A DNA stretch of 64,000 nt, taken from Pseudomonas extremorientalis (lineage in GTDB: Bacteria > Pseudomonadota > Gammaproteobacteria > Pseudomonadales > Pseudomonadaceae). The DNA is taken from the NCBI RefSeq assembly GCF_001870465.1, contig NZ_MDGK01000031.1:186001-250000 (forward strand), in the 5' to 3' direction. Both the position numbers and the translations under genes were made by a program. The notes under the pieces are model-generated. The model was not told the origin of the DNA and did no database searches. It worked only from the letters and a program-made list of their open reading frames with translations. Shown here in pieces: positions 49,062-58,166 of the stretch (positions are counted from its first letter, which is position 1; each line of letters opens with the position of its first letter).

Positions 49062-49458
49062 TGGTGGAGCCGGGGGGATTTGAACCCCCGTCCGCCAGTA
49101 CTCCGCTGTCGGTACTACATGCGTAGCCGTTTCTATTAAGTTAACCCTCAGCGACCCGAAGGGCAGGGTGCTTTGGGCGAGTTGTGTAAGTTTTAGCCGC
49201 TTCGTCCACAACGTACTGCACGGCGATTCTGTTCTATATGACAATCACTTTGGGTTTACAGACATCCCCTGGTGATTGCTGGACCCGAAGGTACCAGAAG
49301 CTCAGGGCTAAGGCTGCTTACGCAGCGAGAGCGAATTCCTGGCCGTAGTTTTCGTCATTGGCAACTATAAGAAGTTGCAACAGTGGATTTACGAGTTCTG
49401 TTACCAACTCGGCATGCACCTAAAGTTTCGCGACCGGCGTCGAATCCTAAACGGCCCC
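49062..49458 (-). ncRNA. ssrA: Transfer-messenger RNA (tmRNA)
   Basis: A 397-base RNA that, with SmpB, rescues stalled ribosomes and tags the nascent chain for degradation. The 5' end GGGGCCGTTTAGGATTCGAC (49458 downwards) pairs with the 3' tRNA-like end, which carries GGTTCAAATCCCCCCGGCTC and an encoded CCA. The tag reading frame encodes ANDENYGQEFALAA followed by TAA. The 3' end adjoins the restriction island, and ssrA 3' ends are common integration sites. smpB lies at 55.6 kb. Confidence 0.97.
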
Positions 49459-49562
49459 GTGCTTGTAACTCGTTGTTTCTTAGTGAGTGACAAGCCTATG
49501 CAGTGTACGCCAAACACTCGCGGAAGGCCAACCCGAAGGTTGGTCTTCCGCTATAGCGCTGC

Positions 49563-49841
49563 CTATTGGCCGCCTTTTTCGCTGTTCTGCAGGTCTTGCA
49601 GCGCCTTCGAGGTGATCTCGATGCACTTTTTGTCATCACCCGCGGCGTGGGCCGCCTTGGCCTGGGAGACGGCAGTGTCTATCTCGCCGCTTTTACCACT
49701 GGTGTCGGTGGCGAGCAGCGCTTTACCGTTGTTGATTTTGTCCAGATTGATTTTGCACAGATCGGGCTCGCCCGCCGCGAACACAGGGGAGGCCAGCATC
49801 GCAGCGGTAATGAACAAGCCAGCAAGAGCGGAACGCTTCAT
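49563..49841 (-). CDS. Small secreted protein of unknown function
   Basis: A 92-residue protein with a signal peptide (MKRSALAGLFITAAMLASPVFA). The mature part is helical, with two Cys residues (DLCKINL and KKCIEI) that could form a disulphide, and ends in EITSKALQDLQNSEKGGQ. The ATG at 49841 is behind AAGGAG at ideal spacing. No known family is recognised. It lies between ssrA and the lactate genes. Confidence 0.82.
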   Translation of the reverse strand: MKRSALAGLFITAAMLASPVFAAGEPDLCKINLDKINNGKALLATDTSGKSGEIDTAVSQAKAAHAAGDDKKCIEITSKALQDLQNSEKGGQ

Positions 49842-49978
49842 AGGGTATCTCCTTGCGCAAAAGGGCTCGACGCTGCTGGCGTTCAACCGCTGCCAGCGAC
49901 ATCACTGATAAACCTCGCTTGGCGAGGCCTATGCAGATGACTACGCCGGCGCGCAGGGGTTCTGTTTTTTTTGCAGGC

Positions 49979-52789
49979 TCAGTGAGCGCGGGCCTGGGTG
50001 ACGCGGTCCACCAGGTAGACCAAGCCGTGATAGTCGATGCCGCCATGCTGGCTCAGGCCGATCTCACAGGTGCGGCTGGTGGAGATGCCTTCGCTGCAAT
50101 ATTGCACCGCATCCTTGAGGGTGCGCAGTGAGTGGGCGTTGAGTTCCGGCGTGGTGAAGCCCTTGTCGCCGGCGAACCCGCAGCAATGAATGCCTTCCGG
50201 GATCACCACGGTGTTGGAGCAGCGGCGAGCGAGGTCGATCAGGGCCTGGCTCTCGCCCAGGTGCTGGGTGCTGCAGGTGACATGCACCGCGATGGGGGCT
50301 TCCTGGGGGGTGAAGTCGAGGCGGTCCATCAGGTGCGTGCGGATAAATCCTACGGGGTCGTAAAGATCCAGGCGCGTTTCGCCCAGGTCCTGCACCAGGC
50401 GCAGGGTGCAGGGGCTGGTGTCGCAGTAGATCGGGTCGAGCCCGCCACGGCTGGCGTGGAGCAGCGCGCCGATCAGTTCCTGGCGCTTGTGTTCGGCCTG
50501 TTCCGCGTAACCTTTGGAGGCGAACGGCTGGCCGCAGCACAGGCTGTCCTGGTTGTCGGGAAATACGACTTGGTATCCGGCTTTTTCCAACAGGTTGCGG
50601 GTTTTGTCGTACAGCGACATCTGCTCTTTATCGCCCGCCGCCGGGCCCATGGCGCGTGAGACGCAGGCCGCCAGGTAGACCACCCGGGGTCGCTCGTCCG
50701 TCACCGCCGGGCTGAAGCGAATGGCTTTCTCCGGCTGCGGCATGGCGTTGGTCCACTGCGGAATCTGCCCCTTGGACAGCCTGGTCACGCCGGCCGATAG
50801 CTTCGCCAGGCGCGGGGCGCCCAGCAGCATGCGTGCGCCATTGGCCACATGCAGTGTAAAACGCGCGCCTTGCAGCGCGGTGGCGAAATGCGTGGCGAGC
50901 CAGTCGGCGGTTTTCGTACGGTCAGCATCGCGGCTGCGCAGTTTTTTCACCAGGTCGCCGGTATTAATTCCTACAGGGCAACGCTGGGCGCACAGGCCGG
51001 TGGCGGCGCAGGTGTCGATGCCCTGGTACTGATAGGCGGCTTCCAGCTCAGCGGTGTCGATACCAGCGCGTTTTTTCGCCTGGATATCGCGCCAGATCAC
51101 GATGCGCTGGCGGGGGCTCAGAGTCAGGCCTTTCGACGGGCACACCGGTTCGCAGAAACCGCATTCGATGCACTTATCCACAAGCTCGTCGGCGGCAGGC
51201 AGCGGCTTGAGGTGCTTGAGGTGGATTTGCGGGTCTTCGCTGAGCACCACGTCCGGGTTGAGAATGCCGTTGGGGTCGAGCAGGCGCTTGAGTTGCCACA
51301 TCAGTTTGTAGGCGTCGCTGCCCCATTCCAGCTCGACGAACGGGGCCATATTGCGGCCGGTGCCGTGTTCGGCTTTCAGCGAACCACCGAATTCCACCGC
51401 TACCAGTTGTGCCACGTCGTCCATGAACGCTTGGTAGCGTGTGACTTCTTCCGCGCTGTTGAAGCCTTGGGTGAACACGAAGTGCAGATTGCCTTCCAGC
51501 GCGTGTCCGAAAAGTATCGCTTCGTCGTAGTGATGTTTGTCGAACAGCTCGATCAAGCGATTCACGCCGATTGCCAGTTGTTCGACCGGGAAGGTCACGT
51601 CCTCGATGATTACCGTGGTGCCGGTTTTGCGCACGGCGCCGACAGCGGGAAAGGTGTCCTTGCGGATCGCCCACAGGCGGGCGTTTTCCACGGGGTCTTC
51701 GGTGAAGTCGACCTGCTTCTCGACCGGAAACTGGGCCAGGGAAGCCATGATCAGCGCCAGTTGCTCGTGCAGTAACGACGAGGACGCTGCACGCGACTCG
51801 ATCAATAGGGCGCAGGCATTTTCCGATAGGTGCTGTACGAAAGCGGGCATGCCCGGCTTGTTCTGTACCGAGCGCATGCTGCGACGGTCCAGCAGCTCAA
51901 CGGCCGAAACGGGTTGGGTCTTGAGGACGGTGACTGCATTGCAGCAGGTTTCGACGTCTGGAAACACAATCAACGCCGACGCTTTGTTGGGGTGATCGAT
52001 CACGGTGTCGTAGGTGACCGCGCTGATAAACCCGAGGGTGCCCTCGGAACCTACCAACAGATGGCTGAGGATATCGAGGGGGTCGTCGAAATCCACCAAG
52101 GCATTGAGTGACAGCCCGGTGGTATTTTTCAGACGATATTTGTGGCGGATCTTTGCCGCCAGTTCAGTATTTGCACGGGTCTCGCGCCCCAGTGCCGCCA
52201 GACGCTCAAGCAGCGCGCCGTGCTGTTCGCGAAACGCCGCCACGCTGGCTGCGTCTTCGGTATCCAGGCGGCTGCCGTCAGCCAATACCAGGCGTATCCC
52301 GGCCAGGGTGTGGTAGGTGTTCTGCGCCGTGCCGCAGCACATGCCGCTGGCATTGTTGGCGACGATGCCGCCGATTTTGCAGGCGTTGATCGACGCTGGG
52401 TCCGGCCCGATCTTGCGTCCGAACGGCGCCAGCCACGCGTTGGCCTGGGCGCCGATCACGCCGGGCTGCAGGCGGATTTGTGTGCCTTGGCCGCGAATTT
52501 CGCGGCCATTCCAGTTGTCCCCCAGTACGATCAGCACCGAGTCGCTGATGGCTTGCCCGGACAGGCTGGTGCCAGCGGCACGGAAGGTCACTGGAACGTG
52601 GTCGCGTTGAGCCAGTTGCAGCAGCGCGACGACTTCGTCTTCCGACTCCACGCGGATTACCAGCTGTGGGATCAGTCGGTAAAAACTGGCGTCGGTGCCG
52701 AAGGCGAGGGTGGAAAGCGGGTCGTCGAAGCGTCGATCTTTCGGGATCAGTTGTGCGGCGTCGCGCAGGAAAGCAGCAGGCAGGCTCAT
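49979..52789 (-). CDS. lldE: FAD/Fe-S D-lactate dehydrogenase (LldE type)
   Basis: A 936-residue flavoprotein fusing an FAD_binding_4 domain (VTFRAAGTSLSGQA, about residues 68-81), an FAD C-terminal domain, a 4Fe-4S region (CIECGFCEPVCPSKG near 540 and CAATGLCAQRCPVG near 595) and CCG domains near the C-terminus. It matches the D-lactate dehydrogenase found with lldP in pseudomonads. It would oxidise D-lactate and pass electrons to the membrane. It follows lldP by 70 bases, in the lldR-controlled operon. The usual intervening lldD is absent. Confidence 0.88.
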   Translation of the reverse strand: MSLPAAFLRDAAQLIPKDRRFDDPLSTLAFGTDASFYRLIPQLVIRVESEDEVVALLQLAQRDHVPVTFRAAGTSLSGQAISDSVLIVLGDNWNGREIRGQGTQIRLQPGVIGAQANAWLAPFGRKIGPDPASINACKIGGIVANNASGMCCGTAQNTYHTLAGIRLVLADGSRLDTEDAASVAAFREQHGALLERLAALGRETRANTELAAKIRHKYRLKNTTGLSLNALVDFDDPLDILSHLLVGSEGTLGFISAVTYDTVIDHPNKASALIVFPDVETCCNAVTVLKTQPVSAVELLDRRSMRSVQNKPGMPAFVQHLSENACALLIESRAASSSLLHEQLALIMASLAQFPVEKQVDFTEDPVENARLWAIRKDTFPAVGAVRKTGTTVIIEDVTFPVEQLAIGVNRLIELFDKHHYDEAILFGHALEGNLHFVFTQGFNSAEEVTRYQAFMDDVAQLVAVEFGGSLKAEHGTGRNMAPFVELEWGSDAYKLMWQLKRLLDPNGILNPDVVLSEDPQIHLKHLKPLPAADELVDKCIECGFCEPVCPSKGLTLSPRQRIVIWRDIQAKKRAGIDTAELEAAYQYQGIDTCAATGLCAQRCPVGINTGDLVKKLRSRDADRTKTADWLATHFATALQGARFTLHVANGARMLLGAPRLAKLSAGVTRLSKGQIPQWTNAMPQPEKAIRFSPAVTDERPRVVYLAACVSRAMGPAAGDKEQMSLYDKTRNLLEKAGYQVVFPDNQDSLCCGQPFASKGYAEQAEHKRQELIGALLHASRGGLDPIYCDTSPCTLRLVQDLGETRLDLYDPVGFIRTHLMDRLDFTPQEAPIAVHVTCSTQHLGESQALIDLARRCSNTVVIPEGIHCCGFAGDKGFTTPELNAHSLRTLKDAVQYCSEGISTSRTCEIGLSQHGGIDYHGLVYLVDRVTQARAH

Positions 52790-52859
52790 CGGTCCTCCAG
52801 AAATAGCAGACGCCGGAACCGTTGTCCGGCGTCGATTCTTACCCTATTGCATGCAGGTC

Positions 52860-54554
52860 TCAGTGCACCAGCATACCGGTGAACCAGTAGGCCTGGGCCA
52901 GGGTGATCAGCCCGACGATGGTGGCAAAGAACAAGCTGTGCTTGAGGGTGAAGCGGAACAGGTCGGATTCCTTGCCCACCAGGCCGGTGGCGGCGCAGGC
53001 CACGGCGATGGATTGTGGCGAGATCATTTTGCCGGTGACGCCGCCGCTGGTGTTCGCGGCAACCAGTAGGGTGTCGTTCACACCGATCTGATGCGCAGTG
53101 GTGGCTTGCAGCGAGCTGAACAGGGCGTTGGACGACGTGTCGGAGCCTGTCAGGAAAACCCCCAGCCAGCCGAGGAAAGGCGAGAAGAACGGGAAGGCTG
53201 CACCGGTGCCAGCCAATACCAGCGCCATGGTCGACGACATGCCGGAGTAGTTGGTGACGAAAGCAAAGGCCAGCACCATGCCGATGGACAGGATCGGCCA
53301 GCGCAGTTCGTAGAAGGTCTCTTTTAAAGTGGTAAGACCAGTCTTGATGTCGATCTTCAGTACCAGCATCGAGATCAGCGCGGAGAAGAAAATCGCGGTG
53401 CCGGTCGCGGAAATCGGGTCCAGCTTGAACACGGCCGGAATCGCAGTGGGGTTGGTCACGATCGGGGCGACCTTGATCACCAGTTGATCCAGGTGCGGGA
53501 TCGCAAAGTTGAACACCCAGCTGTACATCGAGCCACCGGCGGCGAACATCGCTTTGAACGGCTTGAGGGTCCAGATGGTGACCAGCACCGTGAGAATCAG
53601 GAACGGCGACCAGGCCTTGAAAATCTGCACCAGGCTGTAGGGCGAGACAGTTGTGTTGCGCGGCAGGCCGAAACCGCCCGCACTCGCGGTGACCGCAGCG
53701 CTGGAGGTGGCGCCGGCTATCTGTGCGCCCGCAGTGCGCTTGGGCTGCCAGACTTTCAGGAACAGCGTCAGGGAAATCAGGCTGGCCAGGGCCGAGGTGA
53801 TGTCCGGCAGTTCCGGGCCGATGAAGTTGGAGGTGAAGTACTGGGTGATGGCAAAGCTCAAACCTGCCACCAGAGCGGCCGGCCAGGTTTCACGCACGCC
53901 GCGCAAGCCGTCCATCATGAACACCAGCCAGAAAGGCACGAACAGCGACAGCAGCGGCAATTGGCGGCCGGTCATGGCGCCGATCTTGAACGCGTCGATG
54001 CCGGTGACTTGCCCGGCCACGATGATCGGGATGCCCAAGGCGCCGAATGCGACAGGCGCGGTGTTGGCGATCAGGCACAGGCCGGCGGCGTACAGCGGGT
54101 TGAAGCCCAGGCCGACCAACAACGCTGCGGTGATCGCCACGGGGGCGCCAAAACCGGCCGCACCTTCCAGGAAGGCGCCGAAGCAGAAGCCGATCAGCAG
54201 CACTTGCAGGCGTTGGTCATCGGTAATCGACAGGACCGAACTGCGGATGATCTCGAATTGGCCGCTTTTGACCGTGAGTTTGTAGAGGAACACGGCCGCG
54301 ACGATGATCCACGCGATAGGCCATAGGCCGTAGGCAAAGCCGTAACCGGCGGCGGCCAGCGCCATGTCCACAGGCATCTGGAAGGCGAAGATCGCCACCA
54401 GGATCGATAGCGCCAGGGTGATGCTGCCGGCCACATGCCCTTTGAGGCGAAACACGGCCAGGGCCAGGAAGAAGAATACGATCGGGATGACGGCCGCCAG
54501 TGCGGACAGGCCGAGGCTGCCGAGCGGGCTGTAGAGCTGTTGCCAGGTTTGCAT
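52860..54554 (-). CDS. lldP: L-lactate permease
   Basis: A 564-residue inner-membrane lactate-proton symporter of the LctP family with about 13 transmembrane segments. Diagnostic sequences are [20 protein letters not shown] (about residues 131-150) and the C-terminal [15 protein letters not shown] (about 475). It is the first gene of the lactate operon and is divergent from lldR, with an LldR-type operator in front. Confidence 0.96.
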   Translation of the reverse strand: MQTWQQLYSPLGSLGLSALAAVIPIVFFFLALAVFRLKGHVAGSITLALSILVAIFAFQMPVDMALAAAGYGFAYGLWPIAWIIVAAVFLYKLTVKSGQFEIIRSSVLSITDDQRLQVLLIGFCFGAFLEGAAGFGAPVAITAALLVGLGFNPLYAAGLCLIANTAPVAFGALGIPIIVAGQVTGIDAFKIGAMTGRQLPLLSLFVPFWLVFMMDGLRGVRETWPAALVAGLSFAITQYFTSNFIGPELPDITSALASLISLTLFLKVWQPKRTAGAQIAGATSSAAVTASAGGFGLPRNTTVSPYSLVQIFKAWSPFLILTVLVTIWTLKPFKAMFAAGGSMYSWVFNFAIPHLDQLVIKVAPIVTNPTAIPAVFKLDPISATGTAIFFSALISMLVLKIDIKTGLTTLKETFYELRWPILSIGMVLAFAFVTNYSGMSSTMALVLAGTGAAFPFFSPFLGWLGVFLTGSDTSSNALFSSLQATTAHQIGVNDTLLVAANTSGGVTGKMISPQSIAVACAATGLVGKESDLFRFTLKHSLFFATIVGLITLAQAYWFTGMLVH

Positions 54555-54595
54555 ATGGGGTGGCCCCTGATTGTTGTTGTTTGGTCAGCTTGGAT

Positions 54596-54612
54596 AATTG
54601 GTAATACCAATT
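54596..54612. promoter_or_regulatory. LldR-type operator
   Basis: AATTGGT-AAT-ACCAATT is a perfect palindrome with a three-base centre, matching the TTGGTnnnACCAA operators bound by LldR/PdhR-type GntR regulators. It lies 42 bases upstream of lldP and about 190 bases upstream of lldR. Confidence 0.9.
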
Positions 54613-54802
54613 TACAATCGCTGTTGGCTAGAGTAAAAGCCTTGCCAGGGGCGTGTCAATTTGCCGCTTGCGAAACTTTGGTCGTAGGTCGGTGTGCAGG
54701 GGGCTGATCGGTTGAAAGGAAGGCGTTCTGATAGGTGCCGCAAGCGCTGCGATAGGCCAGAATAGAGCCCCGGCGAGTGGTCGGGATGGTGGAGAGTGAG
54801 TG

Positions 54803-55570
54803 ATGGGGTTTGATCAGGTGCGTCAGCGCCGTTTGTCTGACGATATTGTCGAGCAGCTTGAGGGCATGATCCTCGAGGGCACGCTGAAGTCGGGCGAGCG
54901 CTTGCCGGCCGAGCGCGCTTTGGCTGAGCAGTTCGGGGTGTCGCGGCCTTCCTTGCGCGAGGCGATCCAGAAGTTGGCGGCCAAGGGTTTGCTCGTCAGC
55001 CGTCAAGGCGGTGGCAATTATGTGGCTGAGTCCCTGGGCTCCACGTTCAGTGATCCGTTGCTGCACCTGCTGGAGAACAATCCCGAGGCCCAGCGTGATC
55101 TGCTGGAGTTTCGTCAGACCCTCGAAGCGTCTTGCGCCTATTACGCCGCGCTGCGCGCCACGGAGGTTGATCGCGAGCGGCTGACGGCGGCTTTCGAGGT
55201 GCTACAGGATTGCTACACCCGCTGCGATGAAGTGAGTCGAGCGGAAGAGGGCGCGGCGGATGCGCGGTTTCACTTGGCGATCGCCGAAGCCAGTCATAAC
55301 GCCGTGTTGCTGCACACCATTCGCGGTCTGTTCGACCTGCTGAAACGAAATGTGGTGACCAACATTGGTGGCATGTACCAGCAGCGTACGGAAACCCGCG
55401 ACATGCTGATCAATCAGCATCGGGATTTGTACCAGGCGATTATCGAAGGTCGCGCCGAGCAGGCGCGCGAGGTTTCAACACGTCACCTGCTGTATGTGCA
55501 GGAAGTGCTGGAGGAGGTGCGTCAGGAAGTTCAGCGCGTGGCGCGTGCGGAGCGGCGCAAGGGGGTGTAG
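54803..55570 (+). CDS. lldR: GntR/FadR-family lactate regulator LldR
   Basis: A 255-residue repressor. The N-terminal winged helix carries ERLPAERALAEQFGVSRPSLREAI (about residues 31-54), and the C-terminal FCD domain binds effector and a metal through His residues (RFHLAIAEASHNAVLLHTI). L- or D-lactate should relieve repression of lldP-lldE. The ATG at 54803 lies behind GGAG; a GTG one codon earlier overlaps. It is divergent from lldP across the operator. Confidence 0.92.
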   Translation: MGFDQVRQRRLSDDIVEQLEGMILEGTLKSGERLPAERALAEQFGVSRPSLREAIQKLAAKGLLVSRQGGGNYVAESLGSTFSDPLLHLLENNPEAQRDLLEFRQTLEASCAYYAALRATEVDRERLTAAFEVLQDCYTRCDEVSRAEEGAADARFHLAIAEASHNAVLLHTIRGLFDLLKRNVVTNIGGMYQQRTETRDMLINQHRDLYQAIIEGRAEQAREVSTRHLLYVQEVLEEVRQEVQRVARAERRKGV

Positions 55571-55607
55571 CCGAGGGGGGGCGCCCACGGCTGCATCGCA
55601 GCAAGGA

Positions 55608-56090
55608 TTATTCTTCCTTGCCCTTGTTGCGCACGGCGCGATGCAGTTCGCGGTTGGAATCACGTTCGCGCTCGGAATCACGCTTGTCGTATTCCTTCTT
55701 GCCCTTGCCCAGTGCGATTTCGCACTTGACCAGGTGCTTGCTCCAATACCAGGACAGACAGACGCAGGCATAGCCCTTCTGCTGTACAGCGGCTGCGAGC
55801 TTTTCCAGTTCGCGGGCATTGAGCAGCAGCTTGCGCGTACGCACCGGGTCGGCGATCACGTGGGTGCTCGCGGTGGTCAGCGGGGTGATATGACTGCCGA
55901 GCAGCCATGCCTCGCCATCCTTGAGCAGCACATAACTGTCGACCAGTTGCAGCTTGCTGGCACGCAGACTCTTTACTTCCCAGCCGGCCAGGACCAGACC
56001 AGCCTCGAACCGATGTTCGATGAAGTAATCGTGTCGCGCCTTTTTGTTTTGCGCGATGGTCCCTGTGGGGTGTTTCTTTTGTTTAGCCAT
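55608..56090 (-). CDS. smpB: SsrA-binding protein SmpB
   Basis: A 160-residue basic RNA-binding protein, partner of tmRNA in rescuing stalled ribosomes. It shows the [21 protein letters not shown] start, the beta-barrel core ([10 protein letters not shown]) and the Lys/Arg-rich C-terminal tail that enters the empty mRNA channel. The start is the ATG at 56090. It is divergent from ratA, and tmRNA itself is 6 kb away in this window. Confidence 0.97.
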   Translation of the reverse strand: MAKQKKHPTGTIAQNKKARHDYFIEHRFEAGLVLAGWEVKSLRASKLQLVDSYVLLKDGEAWLLGSHITPLTTASTHVIADPVRTRKLLLNARELEKLAAAVQQKGYACVCLSWYWSKHLVKCEIALGKGKKEYDKRDSERERDSNRELHRAVRNKGKEE

Positions 56091-56256
56091 AGGGGCGGCA
56101 TTATAGGGAGTTGCGAGCGTGTCGGCTACGGTCAACCTGCGTGCTTGAGCGTGTTGGATGAATCCCGGACAATGCAGGCAGTTCTCTGGATTTTTTCTTT
56201 CGCGGATCGGGCTGTTTTTTCGCGATGTTTGCCTCAGCTGTGGAAATAACGCACAC

Positions 56257-56691
56257 ATGACGACGCATATTCAACGTTCAGCGCTGCTGCCCTATCCGGC
56301 ACAGGCGCTCTATGACCTGGTCAACGACGTGGCGCGTTACCCGGAATTCCTGCCGTGGTGCTCAACGGCCGAGGTGCTGGAAAGCAGTGATGACCACATG
56401 GTCGCCAGTGTCGGGGTCGCGAAGAGTGGCCTTAGTCAGCATTTTGTTACGCGTAATGTGCTGGTGCCCGGTAAGTCCATCGAAATGAATTTGCAGGAAG
56501 GGCCGTTTACCCAACTGCATGGCGTATGGGTGTTCAAGGCGCTGACGGATAAGGCCTGCAAAATCAGCCTGGATCTTTCTTTTGACTATGCCGGGCCTAT
56601 TGTGCGGGCGACGTTGGGGCCGTTGTTCAACCAGGCCGCCAATACCCTGGTGGATGCTTTTTGTCAGCGAGCCAAGCAACTGCATGGTTGA
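56257..56691 (+). CDS. ratA: RatA/CoQ10-type START-domain protein
   Basis: A 144-residue START-like protein. In E. coli RatA binds 50S subunits and hinders 70S assembly; the same family also binds ubiquinone and assists its use. N-terminal [29 protein letters not shown] is diagnostic. The start is the ATG at 56257, leaving normal spacing from smpB. It overlaps ratB by eight bases. Confidence 0.92.
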   Translation: MTTHIQRSALLPYPAQALYDLVNDVARYPEFLPWCSTAEVLESSDDHMVASVGVAKSGLSQHFVTRNVLVPGKSIEMNLQEGPFTQLHGVWVFKALTDKACKISLDLSFDYAGPIVRATLGPLFNQAANTLVDAFCQRAKQLHG

Positions 56692-56986
56692 GATCGAAGT
56701 GGTGTATGCCGCCGAGGATCGCCAGGTGTTGCTGGCGGTGTCGGTGCCGGTGGGCACTCATCTGCGTGCTGCGGTGCAGGCGTCCGGTATTGCAGCGCAA
56801 TTTCCCGAGCTGGATCCAGCGAATTGCCCTTTGGGGATATTCGGCAAGGTGGTTGCGGACGCCGACGTGCGCGCAGTGCAGGCCGGTGACCGTATTGAGA
56901 TTTACCGTCCGTTATTGGTGGATCCGAAAGAGGTGCGCCGGCTCCGCGCGGCCAAGGCGGCCCTGGCCAAGCAGCAGCACCCATAG
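56684..56986 (+). CDS. ratB: RnfH/UPF0125 family protein (RatB)
   Basis: A 100-residue ubiquitin-like beta-grasp protein of the RnfH family, starting at ATG 56684 inside the end of ratA. The motifs [18 protein letters not shown] and RIEIYRPLLVDPKEVRR are family hallmarks. It is the usual partner of RatA; its role is uncertain despite the name. Confidence 0.93.
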   Translation: MVEIEVVYAAEDRQVLLAVSVPVGTHLRAAVQASGIAAQFPELDPANCPLGIFGKVVADADVRAVQAGDRIEIYRPLLVDPKEVRRLRAAKAALAKQQHP

Positions 56987-57006
56987 GCCAGCCAAATGGC
57001 GGCAAC

Positions 57007-57032
57007 AAAAAGCCCGGCATGCCGGGCTTTTT
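57007..57032. terminator. Bidirectional terminator between ratB and bamE
   Basis: AAAAAGCCCGGCATGCCGGGCTTTTT: a GC palindrome flanked by A and T runs, working for both convergent genes. Confidence 0.93.
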
Positions 57033-57048
57033 GTTGAGCGCCGCACAC

Positions 57049-57576
57049 TTACTGCGGGCTGGTGTCCAGAGGCTGCGGCGTCGGGACGGGTACTGTCTCC
57101 ACCCCGTCGACGTCTTTCTGGATCTTGTCGAGCAAGGAGCCAGGCTTGGCCGGTACTTCGGACTTCGGCTTCTCGCCTTCCTGCGCAGGCGCAGTCACGT
57201 TGTTACCGTTATCCTTGCCAAGCAGGGCTTCATCACGGCTTACGCCGGGCATGAAGTCGCCGGACAGGCTGACAAGCTGGTCATTGCCATTGAAGATGAC
57301 ACTGACGCGCTCCTGCTGGCGTTCACCGCCACCTGGTTGCAGGCTGTAGAGATAATCCCAGCGATCGGCATGGAAAGTGTCGGTCAGCAGGGGATTACCC
57401 ATGATAAACCGTACTTGCCGTCGGGTCATTCCGGGGCGTAACTGGTCTATCATGTCCTGCGTGACGACATTGCCCTGCTGGATGTCGATTTTGTAAACCC
57501 CGGGGAATGAACAACCGGCGAGTGCGAGCAGTCCCACAAAGGTGAAACTGGTTAGCAAGAGCTTGGTGTTTTGCAT
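57049..57576 (-). CDS. bamE: Outer-membrane assembly lipoprotein BamE (OmlA)
   Basis: A 175-residue lipoprotein of the BAM complex, which inserts beta-barrel proteins in the outer membrane. Lipobox LLALAGCS puts the lipidated Cys at residue 22. The BamE core ([20 protein letters not shown], about residues 50-69, and DRWDYLY) is intact, followed by a Pro-rich C-terminal tail. It is divergent from fur, as in P. aeruginosa. Confidence 0.95.
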   Translation of the reverse strand: MQNTKLLLTSFTFVGLLALAGCSFPGVYKIDIQQGNVVTQDMIDQLRPGMTRRQVRFIMGNPLLTDTFHADRWDYLYSLQPGGGERQQERVSVIFNGNDQLVSLSGDFMPGVSRDEALLGKDNGNNVTAPAQEGEKPKSEVPAKPGSLLDKIQKDVDGVETVPVPTPQPLDTSPQ

Positions 57577-57674
57577 CGGTGGGCGACTTCCACTATCTTG
57601 GCTGGGACAACGTAAACGCCGATCATACCCGTATTAAGAGAAGCTGCGAAGCAGCATCCGCGAGAAAGCTAACC

Positions 57675-58079
57675 ATGGTTGAAAATAGCGAACTACGCAA
57701 AGCCGGTCTCAAAGTGACTCTGCCACGAGTCAAGATTCTACAAATGCTCGATTCTGCTGAGCAGCGCCACATGAGTGCCGAGGATGTCTACAAGGCGCTG
57801 ATGGAGTCTAATGAGGACGTTGGTCTGGCCACGGTTTACCGTGTGCTGACCCAGTTTGAAGCCGCTGGGCTGGTGGTTCGTCATAATTTCGACGGCGGTC
57901 ATGCAGTGTTCGAATTGGCTGACGGTGGTCATCACGACCACATGGTTGACCTGGATACCAACGAGGTTATCGAGTTCACCAGCCCGGAAATCGAAGCGTT
58001 GCAGCATAAGATTGCTGAAGAGCATGGCTTCGATCTGGTTGACCATAATCTGGTCCTGTACATCCGTAAGAAAAAGTAA
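57675..58079 (+). CDS. fur: Ferric uptake regulator Fur
   Basis: A 134-residue iron-responsive repressor. The winged-helix domain (about residues 1-80, with LATVYRVLTQFEAAGLV) precedes the metal-binding part with GGHHDHMV near 84-91. The sequence has no cysteine at all, a known trait of Pseudomonas Fur that lacks the CxxC zinc sites of E. coli Fur. The start is the ATG at 57675. It is divergent from bamE and convergent with recN. Confidence 0.97.
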   Translation: MVENSELRKAGLKVTLPRVKILQMLDSAEQRHMSAEDVYKALMESNEDVGLATVYRVLTQFEAAGLVVRHNFDGGHAVFELADGGHHDHMVDLDTNEVIEFTSPEIEALQHKIAEEHGFDLVDHNLVLYIRKKK

Positions 58080-58110
58080 CAAGCGCTGCAGATTTACGCT
58101 GCAAAACGAT

Positions 58111-58136
58111 CGAAGGCGACCTCAGGGTCGCCTTCG
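58111..58136. terminator. Hairpin between fur and recN
   Basis: CGAAGGCGACC-TCAG-GGTCGCCTTCG forms an 11-bp stem in the convergent spacer. No strong T run follows, so termination is likely but less sure than at the other sites. Confidence 0.7.
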
Positions 58137-58166
58137 TGCTTTCTATAAAGAAGGAATGTTGTTCGC

